A stretch of 64,000 nucleotides of DNA, taken from positions 124,001 through 188,000 of the forward strand of contig JAHDWL010000001.1 of the NCBI GenBank assembly GCA_023384355.1. Reading direction: 5' to 3'. Source of the stretch: Anaerolineae bacterium. Lineage in GTDB: Bacteria > Chloroflexota > Anaerolineae > Promineifilales > Promineifilaceae. A program made the position numbers and the translations under genes. Under the pieces are notes generated by a model, which was given only the letters and a program-made list of their open reading frames with translations, did no database searches and was not told where the DNA came from. This document shows positions 55,473 through 62,834 of this stretch, one piece after another. The stretch's first letter is position 1. Each line of letters starts with the position of its first letter.

Positions 55473-56978
55473 CTATTCGATGGTCAGCTCCAGGTTATAT
55501 TCGAGGGCTTCGCTATACAGTTCCTCGATCCCAATCGCATACAACCCGTTGGCCGTCAACGTGAATTCCAGGACTTCTTCATCCCCTTCAAGCCCAACGT
55601 CGGCCGACTCCAACTGCTCACCATCCGGCGCATAAAGATATATTCCCACATCTTCGTTACCCAGCGGTGTGAGCACAATCGTTACATCATCTCCCGCCTT
55701 TCCTACAAAAAACCAGTAGTGATATGAATTTTCCGGCAATTCGACAGCGCTGCGCGGGTTGCCCGAAACAATCATACCGGGGATGATGATCATCCCATTG
55801 TCCGGTTCAGTAAAAAACGTGAGAGCGTAATCGGTTGAGGCGCCACCGACAGTCGTTACCTGGATTTCATAGAGGCCCTCGCCCTGTAGAGGCGCGTTGT
55901 TGATAATCTCCGGCGATCCCGCCGGAGCTGTATTTTGCCGGTTCACCACAGGCGTGCCGTTCTTCAGGATGGAGACAATGATATCAGCCGGCGCGGGGGC
56001 AACGACGTGAACGGTGAGCGGCTCGCCTTCGAAGATATCAATTTCCCAGCTATCGGTTGTTCCTCCGCCCAATGTGGCTGTGATGAAATCATTGTCCATC
56101 ACATCGTACAGATTGCCGCGAGCCACAACCTGGCCGGAGCCACCGGCAGCAGTTGTGGCGGTTGGTGTGGGGGGTGTGCCACCCGGCGTCACAGTTGGGG
56201 AGGTGTCGGGCGTGCCAGTGCCGGCTGCCGGTGTTGTCGCTGGTGTGGCCGCCGGTGTAGCGGCTATCGTTTGGGTTGTCGTCAGAGGCGGGGTGGGTCG
56301 GAGTGTTTGTCCATCCGGGATGTCACTTGTGGGATTTGGGAACGCTCCCAGATCTGTTTCCGTGGTAGATTCCGGCGAAGGGAGTTCCCCGACCTGGGGC
56401 GTCTGGGCTGGTATCTCTTGCGGGTTTTCTCCGAATGAGGGGTCCGTGGTCGGGGTAACTTCCGCAGTAACGGCAGCTATTGCCTCGCCCGAGGCGGGGG
56501 TTAGAGTCACTTGCGTCAGCGGACTGGGACTGATAATACGGTCAGCCTCGAGGTACCAGACTTCACGTTGCTGGGCCTGTTTGCCGCATCCGACCAGCCC
56601 CTGCCATCGTCGCCAGCGTCCTTCTACAGTCATCGCCAGGTCATCCGGCAACAGGGAGCGAACCTGTTGGTCCAGCCCCCCGGCAAGCGCCAAAACGCCT
56701 TCTTCGGCCAACCCCCATGTCGCGGGCGATGGATACAAATTTGTGTCACAAATGATGAGCGGTTGCTTGCGCAGAAGGCCTGTAACTCGAACCGGGACAT
56801 CGATATAAAGCCCTGGTGCGCTCATGAGTTCCGAAACTGTCAACTCGACCGGCCCGATCCCGCCGGGAGTCACCGTTGGCCCAGTCGTCGGAAATGGCGT
56901 CGGTAGAAGTTTTGCGCCGCGGCCGCATCCGGCGAGCAGAATAACCAGCAACAGAAAAAGAATCGTTGATCGTCCCAT
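55473..56978 (-). CDS. Lipoprotein with OB-like N-terminus and PPC-type C-terminal domains
   Basis: A 501-aa lipoprotein: hydrophobic N-terminus, lipobox LAGC with Cys18. Residues about 45-150 form an OB-fold-like beta domain (LYIDVPVRVTGLL). A long Pro/Thr/Ala-rich linker (about 155-285) follows, then two pre-peptidase C-terminal (PPC)-like beta domains (about 290-390 and 395-501). PPC domains usually sit behind secreted peptidases and help keep them soluble or bound; here no enzyme is attached, so a binding or scaffold role is more likely. Probably wall-exposed. It is monocistronic. Confidence 0.8.
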   Translation of the reverse strand: MGRSTILFLLLVILLAGCGRGAKLLPTPFPTTGPTVTPGGIGPVELTVSELMSAPGLYIDVPVRVTGLLRKQPLIICDTNLYPSPATWGLAEEGVLALAGGLDQQVRSLLPDDLAMTVEGRWRRWQGLVGCGKQAQQREVWYLEADRIISPSPLTQVTLTPASGEAIAAVTAEVTPTTDPSFGENPQEIPAQTPQVGELPSPESTTETDLGAFPNPTSDIPDGQTLRPTPPLTTTQTIAATPAATPATTPAAGTGTPDTSPTVTPGGTPPTPTATTAAGGSGQVVARGNLYDVMDNDFITATLGGGTTDSWEIDIFEGEPLTVHVVAPAPADIIVSILKNGTPVVNRQNTAPAGSPEIINNAPLQGEGLYEIQVTTVGGASTDYALTFFTEPDNGMIIIPGMIVSGNPRSAVELPENSYHYWFFVGKAGDDVTIVLTPLGNEDVGIYLYAPDGEQLESADVGLEGDEEVLEFTLTANGLYAIGIEELYSEALEYNLELTIE

Positions 56979-57225
56979 AAGCTCTCCCCAGTATAGCCCA
57001 CAGTCTTACAAATAGAATGAATTTGTTCTGAGAGCGCGGCTATTGGTTCAGACTATATTCCATGAGCCTATTTAGCGGGATGATCCCGGGAGGTGATTGA
57101 ATCGCTTTACCTCCCAACCGTTCAGGACTTGATTCCTGTGTGTGTTCCCCCGCGGCACGAATTACATCGGAGAGAAGACATCACAGGGAGTCGATATCAC
57201 GACACAGTCCCCTGATTGTCGGGCG

Positions 57226-57705
57226 TTAGCTGTTCAGAGCCTCGCGAACGCCGGCCAGATGAAGCGTCTCATGATCGGCGATGAGGTTACAGATTTCCTC
57301 TATGCTCATGATTTTCAGACTGGCGTGGCGACCTTTCTTGTCCCAGTCAGTTTCCTCGAGGCTATCGATGAAATCGAGCAAGACTGCCCGATTCGCTCCC
57401 ATGCCTTCGAGTAGCTCTTGTGGGCCTTTTTCACTCAACTTGTCAACGACGCGCTGATTCCAGCGCGCCAGGTCGAAATCCGCGGGAACGCCTTCGCCGC
57501 CGCCCTTAATCTGCACCATCAGAGCTGTCATCCCTTTTTCGGAGTCAGCCACATGGCGCAGAATGTCGATCACCTGCCACTCTGAGCCTTCGGAATAGGC
57601 TCGGGTTGCCCATTGCTCGTCCGTTAGGCCGCTGATTGTGTTCAGGAACTCCTTGCGCGTGGATGCCAATTTTCCCTTAATCGCCTCTTTCCTGCTGTCT
57701 GCCAT
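57226..57705 (-). CDS. DinB-family (DinB_2) protein
   Basis: A 159-aa four-helix-bundle protein of the DinB/YfiT superfamily. The three metal-binding His positions are visible: WQVIDILRHVADSE, then HETLHLAGV containing the HxxxH. Members are stress-induced or act as metal-dependent thiol transferases (bacillithiol/mycothiol-type); the substrate is unknown here. An AGGAG lies nine bases before the ATG. Last gene of the minus cluster at 57.2-60 kb, separated by 39 bases from the first phosphoesterase gene. Confidence 0.85.
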   Translation of the reverse strand: MADSRKEAIKGKLASTRKEFLNTISGLTDEQWATRAYSEGSEWQVIDILRHVADSEKGMTALMVQIKGGGEGVPADFDLARWNQRVVDKLSEKGPQELLEGMGANRAVLLDFIDSLEETDWDKKGRHASLKIMSIEEICNLIADHETLHLAGVREALNS

Positions 57706-57744
57706 TAAAAATTACTCCTGCATGAATTATGTTATGCCTGCTGA

Positions 57745-58503
57745 TTATATTTGTTGGGGGTAATAATATCCTTGTGTGTCCAGAGACGCGACGATTTGCT
57801 CCCAGTCAGGCGGTCGCGCGGTGCGGAAGGCGGCCGCCTCGGTTGTGGCATCATAGGCGACACGGTGATGTGTCACCTTCCAACGGTTTGCGCGCCACTC
57901 CAGCAGGGCGTATTTTGCCCGGCCATCGCCGTCGCCCGGTATATTGACTGAACTGATATTGACCAAGGTCAATGATCTCCATTGCCGGATGCCGGGTACA
58001 TGAAGATGACCGTAGGCTATCACCCCGGCTTCAACGCCGTCGAGCAGTGGGGTCAGATCGACATCACTCTGACGTACCTCACCGTATCGGGCAATCTGGG
58101 TATCCGTGTCGGGGAAGATGATATCGTCCACATTGCGGGGGTTGGCATGGACAATGAGCAGATCTTCCGCTGCTCTGGGCGTGGGGCTAATGCGCACCGC
58201 GAATGGCAGGCGGTTAAGCCACTCGCGCTCATCGGCCGAGAGACAGGCCCGCGCCCAGTCGACTGTCGGCTTGCGCGGCTCCGGCGGTTCTGCCCGCCCT
58301 GTCAGCCATTCGTCAGTATTGCCCACGACGCTCAGGATGCGACGATCGCGCACCAGTTGCAGGCATTCGGCCGGCCTCGCGCCGAGGTAGCAAAGGTCAC
58401 CGGCAAAGATGACCTGATCCGGTTTATGCCGTTCGATGTCTGCCAACACGGCCTCAAGGCTGCTGAGGTTGCCGTGAACGTCGGAAAAAATGGCAATACG
58501 CAT
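57745..58503 (-). CDS. YfcE/ApaH-type metallophosphoesterase
   Basis: A 252-aa binuclear metallophosphoesterase. Ligands: Asp8-x-His10 (SDVHGN), Asp36 (GDL), Asn62 (GNTDE), later His in VHANP and GHLHVP. The arrangement is the Metallophos_2 type that cleaves phosphodiesters or nucleotide phosphates. ATG at 58503 is fixed by GGAGGAG a few bases upstream; the frame continues to 58575 without reason. It is 49 bases after the PPP-like phosphatase gene on the same strand. Confidence 0.9.
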   Translation of the reverse strand: MRIAIFSDVHGNLSSLEAVLADIERHKPDQVIFAGDLCYLGARPAECLQLVRDRRILSVVGNTDEWLTGRAEPPEPRKPTVDWARACLSADEREWLNRLPFAVRISPTPRAAEDLLIVHANPRNVDDIIFPDTDTQIARYGEVRQSDVDLTPLLDGVEAGVIAYGHLHVPGIRQWRSLTLVNISSVNIPGDGDGRAKYALLEWRANRWKVTHHRVAYDATTEAAAFRTARPPDWEQIVASLDTQGYYYPQQI

Positions 58504-58552
58504 TACTGACTCCTCCGGCCGGACCAATTGCTGTCGAGTTTCGCGGGTTACC

Positions 58553-59329
58553 CTATAAGTCGGGCAGGCAGGCAACGAAGCCGCAACCTCCGAGATACAT
58601 ACCGGCGTCCACCGCCACCGCCAACCCCCCGGCGTAGATGAGGGGACAGCTGACGCAGTCCGGACGATCGTTGTTCAACTTGTAAATAGGGGTGTGACCG
58701 TGGACGAATTGTCGGCCGCCATAGAGGGCCAGAAGGCGGCCGACCCGCGCCGGGCCGAGATCGCGATCCTGAAAGGCTCTCCGTTGGGAGAAATAGTCAA
58801 GCAGCTGGTCCCATGCCGCCGCGTCGCCACTGTGAAGAATGGCGCTGATATGACGATTGACGCTTTCGACGCTGCGGCCGTATACCTGATAGAAAGTGGC
58901 GTCAGCATGGACGAGCAGGCGACCGCTTTCAAGGGCCATGGCCGGAAGATCGCGCAGCCATTCGGCACGCTCCGGCGTCAGGCGGTCCATGTCGGACGCT
59001 TCACCGCCGTTGAGCTGCCAACTGGACAGGAACGTGCCACCTGGCCCGCCGCTCGGCCGCTTGCCGAACCGCTGTGCGGCCAGAATCAGAACGTCATGGT
59101 TGCCCAGCAGCGCTCCTGCGCGACCACCGGCGGCCGCGGCCTCGACCTGTAGTGAACGAATGAGGTCGATGACGGCAATGCCGTCCGGCCCGCGGTCGAA
59201 GTAGTCGCCCATGAACCATAGCGTAGCCGTGCCCGCGGACCAATGGTTGCCGTCATCGATCAGACCTGCCGTGCGCAGGGCGGCCGTCATTTTGACATAC
59301 TGGCCGTGGACGTCGCCCATGACGTACAT
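58553..59329 (-). CDS. PPP-family Ser/Thr phosphatase-like metallophosphoesterase
   Basis: A 258-aa phosphatase with the full PPP motif set: GDVHGQ (Asp6, His8), GDYFDRG (Asp42), GNHD (76-79), and C-terminal VHGHTP. This is the bacterial PrpA/ApaH-like group that dephosphorylates proteins or Ap4A. No membrane segment. Start codon overlaps the stop of the methyltransferase gene by one base (TGATG), so the two are coupled. The C-terminus VDAGMYLGGCGFVACLP is usual for the family. Confidence 0.9.
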   Translation of the reverse strand: MYVMGDVHGQYVKMTAALRTAGLIDDGNHWSAGTATLWFMGDYFDRGPDGIAVIDLIRSLQVEAAAAGGRAGALLGNHDVLILAAQRFGKRPSGGPGGTFLSSWQLNGGEASDMDRLTPERAEWLRDLPAMALESGRLLVHADATFYQVYGRSVESVNRHISAILHSGDAAAWDQLLDYFSQRRAFQDRDLGPARVGRLLALYGGRQFVHGHTPIYKLNNDRPDCVSCPLIYAGGLAVAVDAGMYLGGCGFVACLPDL

Positions 59330-59955
59330 CAGGCTAATTCCTTCGGTCGCAGGATTAGTGACTGGAAGTGCGACTCATTATCGCCCTCGATGGGGATGAC
59401 TCGAAAAGAAACCTCGTCGAACAGAACGGCCGCCCGATCTCGCAATTCGTCGTCTGTGTAGAAGACGAAGTAGCGCTTCGGTTCGTGATGGTCGTCCGGC
59501 CAGACACCTTCGTATGAGTAGCCGCCATAGACGCCGTAGAAGAAGAGACCGCCCGGCCGCAGGAGGCGATGAACGGCAGCCAACACCTGGGCGAGATCGG
59601 CACTGGGCACATGAAGCAGACAATTGAGGGCGAAGACGGCATCGAAGGAGGCCGGCGGGAAGTCGAGGTGGAGGAAGTCCATTTCGCAGGCGCGCAACCC
59701 CTTGGCCCGGCAAAGGGCGACCATTTGCGGTGAAAGGTCGGTACAGGTCACATCGAAGCCCTGGTCGCGAAAGTAGGCGCCGAAATGGCCCGGCCCGGCG
59801 CCAATTTCAAGTAGCGTTCGTTTACCCTCGGCACGCAACAGGTTCATGAACTCCTGTCGTTCGGCGATCTTCCATCCTTCCAGACCAGCTGCATCGCGCT
59901 CCCTGGCGTGGTTATCGTAGGCCTGTCGAAGAGAATCGAGCATATCCTCGTACAT
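59329..59955 (-). CDS. Class I SAM-dependent methyltransferase
   Basis: A 208-aa methyltransferase with the SAM-binding motif I LLEIGAGPGHFGAYF (about 50-64), motif II DLSPQMVALC and post-I DFLHLDFPPASFDAVFALN. No substrate domain is recognisable. First gene of the tight unit with the PPP-like phosphatase. ATG at 59955 has TATACT seven bases upstream on the same strand and no ribosome site, so it is probably leaderless. Confidence 0.88.
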   Translation of the reverse strand: MYEDMLDSLRQAYDNHARERDAAGLEGWKIAERQEFMNLLRAEGKRTLLEIGAGPGHFGAYFRDQGFDVTCTDLSPQMVALCRAKGLRACEMDFLHLDFPPASFDAVFALNCLLHVPSADLAQVLAAVHRLLRPGGLFFYGVYGGYSYEGVWPDDHHEPKRYFVFYTDDELRDRAAVLFDEVSFRVIPIEGDNESHFQSLILRPKELA

Positions 59956-59962
59956 GACAGAA

Positions 59963-59968
59963 AGTATA
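59963..59968 (-). promoter_or_regulatory. -10 element of the methyltransferase gene
   Basis: TATACT on the minus strand ends 7 bases before the start at 59955; another instance of the leaderless spacing. Confidence 0.5.
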
Positions 59969-60183
59969 ACACACCCTCGACAGGCCGTCGTTCGCGGCTT
60001 GTCGGGTGATGTTGAGCAGTGGGAAAACAGGTAATTTTGCGTATATAAAATCTCGTTGTGGTTATGCTAGACTGTGGTAAGTCGCAACAGGCGGGAGTTA
60101 AGGATGAGGGTCCTTCCCACTGTTAGTGCCGTCGCCAGGTTTACGTCGGCCTATTCAATAAACAATTGAACAGGAGCGTAGCC

Positions 60184-62502
60184 ATGTATCACTCGAGAAC
60201 GACGCGCCGATCCACCACATGGTGGGTCCGGCCTCTGTTGTTGACCCTCATTCTGTTCGCGGCGATTGCCTCCGGCGTTTCGCCCCACTTTAATCGTCCT
60301 GTCGCGGCGCTCTCGTCCGACATCGTGATCAGCCAGGTATATGGCGGCGGCGGCGCGGTTTCCGGCTCCACCTATACCAATGATTTCGTTGAACTGTTCA
60401 ACCGGGGGGCCACGGCTGTTGATTTGACCGGCTGGTCGATCCAGTACGCCAGCGCAACCGGCACAGGATTGTTCGGGAGCAGCACATCATCTCTGACCCC
60501 TCTTTCGGGTATGCTGCAACCGGGACAATATCTCCTTGTTGAGGGAGCTAACTCAACCTCAACCCCAAGCGGCGGTCCATTACCCACCCCCGACGTCACG
60601 GATGCCTCCCCCATAAACCTGGGCGGCAGTTCGGGTAAGGTGGTGCTGGTTACCGACTCTACTTCGCTCGGCTGCAATGGCGGATCGACACCGTGCGACG
60701 TTGGGCAATCGGCGCGCATCAAGGATCTGGTCGGATATGGGGCTGGTGCCGTCAGCCCGCCGAATTTCTTTGAGGGTGTGGCCCCTGCCCCTGAACCCGC
60801 GCCCAGCGGGACAAACGGCGTTCAGCGTGCGGATAACGGTTGCACCGAGACGGACGAAAACGGCGCTGATTTTTTCGAAGCCGCGCCATCTCCACGCAAC
60901 ACTGCCTCGCCGCTCAATCCGTGTTACCCTGAAACGGTCATCGACAGCAACCCGTCCGACCCGTCAAACGACCCCAACCCCTCGTTTGCCTTTAGTTCGG
61001 CTGACGCGGGCAGCACATTCGAGTGCGATCTCGACGGCCTCGGCTGGGCGGCCTGCACCAGCCCGCAGCCCTACACCGGCCTGGCCGACGGCTCCCATAC
61101 CTTCAGCGTCCGGGCGACGAACACGCGCGGCAACACCGATCAGACCCCGGCCTCCTACACATGGATGATCGATACGACGCCGCCGGACACGACCATCGAC
61201 AGCTACCCATCCGACCCGTCGAACAGTGCCGATCCCTCGTTCACCTTCAGCGCAAACGAGGCGGGCAGCACGTTTGAGTGCGATCTCGACGGTCTCGGCT
61301 GGGCGGCCTGCACCAGCCCGCAAGCCTACACCGGTCTGAGCGACGGCAGCCATACATTCAGCGTCCGGGCGACGGACGCGGCTGCCAATACCGACCCCAC
61401 CCCAGCCTCCTATACATGGATGATCGATACCACGCCGCCGGACACGACGCCGCCGGAGACGATGATCGACAGCAACCCGCCTGATCCGTCGAACAGCGCC
61501 GACCCCTCGTTCACCTTCAGCGCAAACGAGGCGGGCAGTACGTTTGAGTGCCGGTTGGACGGCGGGAGTTGGGTCGCCTGCGCCAGCCCCCAGAACTACA
61601 CGGGTCTGGCCGATGGATCCCATACTTTCGATGTGCGGGCGACGGACGCGGCCGGCAACACCGACCCCACACCGGCCTCCTACACGTGGCTGATCGACAC
61701 AACACCGCCATCGTCGACCACCATCCTGGTCTCGACCCAGACCGCTGGGAATATCGGGTCGCTCAGCTTCGGCAGCGAAGACATCCTGAGGTGGGACGGC
61801 AGTGGGTGGTCGATCTGGTTCGACGGTTCGGCCGCCGGCCTTTCGGCGATGCGAGCAAAGCACAATATCAATGCCTTCTGGACGCCTGATCCAAATGGTG
61901 CAAGTGTTATTTTGGCCTTTGCCCAGAATCGACGTCATGTGCCCGACCTGGCTGAGCCGGTTGATGGTATGGACCTGGTTCGCTGGGACGGCGTACACTT
62001 CACGTTTTACTTCGATGGATCAGACGTCGGCCTGAAGAGTAAAACACAGGAGAAGATAGACGCGCTTCACATCCTCCCCGGTTCGGCGTCGCCTATCAAC
62101 GGCGGCAACTGCCTCGCCTATCTGCTCATCAGCACCCAGGGGCCGGGCAAGGTCCCGAACTACAACGGCAGCCAGTTGAAGTTCGGCGGCGAGGACGTAT
62201 TAGGCTTTTGCGCGACAACTCTCGGTGACAACACCACAGGGCTGTGGCACAAGCTGCTTGACGGCTCGGACGAAGGCATGCCTGTTGGCTCGCTGGTCGA
62301 TCTGTCGGCGAGCGACGACGGGCAGGTGCTCTATCTGACGACGCGCAGCACCTTCATCGTGGACGCGGCCGCCGGTGGTCATTCGGTGGTATATCGTTAC
62401 GATCGCCTAACCGGTCTGTTCAGCGGCCCCTACTTCTCGGCTCCGGCGACAGGTCTAAACGAGCGGCTCGACGGCTTGCAGGTCGTGGGAAGCCTGCCGT
62501 AA
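60184..62502 (+). CDS. Exported lamin-tail-domain protein with three tandem Ig-like repeats
   Basis: A 772-aa protein: signal segment about 18-40, then a lamin tail domain (about 44-180; SDIVISQVYGGGG, FVELFNRGATAVDLTGWSIQY). Three Ig-like repeats of about 86 aa follow (from residue 250), each with FECDLDG...AC.SPQ.YTGL.DGSHTFSVRATD and YTWMIDTTPP. The C-terminal 260 aa are beta-rich, with repeated WDG/FDGSD motifs that resemble propeller blades. Likely a surface or secreted protein; no catalytic residues. ATG at 60184 has AGGAG 7-8 bases upstream; the TTG at 60166 is not needed. Start of a plus-strand pair of similar exoproteins. Confidence 0.82.
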   Translation: MYHSRTTRRSTTWWVRPLLLTLILFAAIASGVSPHFNRPVAALSSDIVISQVYGGGGAVSGSTYTNDFVELFNRGATAVDLTGWSIQYASATGTGLFGSSTSSLTPLSGMLQPGQYLLVEGANSTSTPSGGPLPTPDVTDASPINLGGSSGKVVLVTDSTSLGCNGGSTPCDVGQSARIKDLVGYGAGAVSPPNFFEGVAPAPEPAPSGTNGVQRADNGCTETDENGADFFEAAPSPRNTASPLNPCYPETVIDSNPSDPSNDPNPSFAFSSADAGSTFECDLDGLGWAACTSPQPYTGLADGSHTFSVRATNTRGNTDQTPASYTWMIDTTPPDTTIDSYPSDPSNSADPSFTFSANEAGSTFECDLDGLGWAACTSPQAYTGLSDGSHTFSVRATDAAANTDPTPASYTWMIDTTPPDTTPPETMIDSNPPDPSNSADPSFTFSANEAGSTFECRLDGGSWVACASPQNYTGLADGSHTFDVRATDAAGNTDPTPASYTWLIDTTPPSSTTILVSTQTAGNIGSLSFGSEDILRWDGSGWSIWFDGSAAGLSAMRAKHNINAFWTPDPNGASVILAFAQNRRHVPDLAEPVDGMDLVRWDGVHFTFYFDGSDVGLKSKTQEKIDALHILPGSASPINGGNCLAYLLISTQGPGKVPNYNGSQLKFGGEDVLGFCATTLGDNTTGLWHKLLDGSDEGMPVGSLVDLSASDDGQVLYLTTRSTFIVDAAAGGHSVVYRYDRLTGLFSGPYFSAPATGLNERLDGLQVVGSLP
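60931..61713 (+). repeat. Three tandem Ig-repeat units of 258-267 bases
   Basis: Units 60931-61188, 61189-61455 and 61456-61713 within the lamin-tail gene. Units 1 and 2 are nearly identical over long blocks, while unit 3 shows substitutions and unit 2 has an extra nine bases (acgacgccg). The pattern points to recent tandem duplication, possibly length-variable. Confidence 0.85.
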
Positions 62503-62612
62503 TCGATAGCCATAGGTGGTTTCATTGCAGACCCGACAGGTTGGAGACTCGCGCTGTGGATTGCCGCCATATCGTCCCCAGCCTGTCGGATCGTGCCACG
62601 TTCAGGTTGCCG

Positions 62613-62635
62613 GCCCGCCCTCCTGGAGAGCGGGC
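62613..62635 (+). terminator. Weak hairpin after the first lamin-tail gene
   Basis: Six-base arms gcccgc / gcgggc with a partly paired centre, 110 bases beyond the stop at 62502. No T-run follows, so termination here is uncertain. Confidence 0.3.
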
Positions 62636-62689
62636 TGATTATTGCCATAAACGGACGAGGACACGGGTGAAATTGCCCGGTTATTGCAT

Positions 62690-62716
62690 TTGATCTGCAC
62701 AAAAATCCGATATACT
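62690..62716 (+). promoter_or_regulatory. Candidate promoter of the nuclease-like gene
   Basis: TTGATC (62690-62695) and TATACT (62711-62716) with a short 15-base spacer, about 120 bases before the ATG. Tentative. Confidence 0.3.
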
Positions 62717-62834
62717 AGAGAGTGAACAGGGTCTTTCGGGTAGTGAGTAGTTAGGAGCCGATAATCCGCGCGCCGTGGGAACGGCTCACCGGCGCAACAT
62801 TTACTTTGCCTTTTTTAAGGAGAGCATAAAAAAG

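Larger units (their letters stand above)
62503..62834. other. Intergenic region between two lamin-tail genes, no gene
   Basis: About 330 bases. It contains a GC-rich hairpin at 62613-62635 (gcccgc / gcgggc with an imperfect inner stem and no T-run), a TATACT at 62711-62716 with TTGATC 15 bases upstream as a possible promoter of the next gene, and a ribosome site AAGGAGA at 62817-62823. Nothing else recognised. Confidence 0.5.

Noticed and set aside
57088-57115. Inverted repeat gggaggt...acctccc upstream of the DinB gene region
   Set aside because: Seven-base arms, 14-base loop, no T-run and no adjacent promoter; too weak to call.
60964-61998. 344-aa Arg/Gly/Val-rich frame antisense to the Ig repeats
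   Set aside because: Its apparent repeats only mirror the repeats of the real gene on the plus strand.
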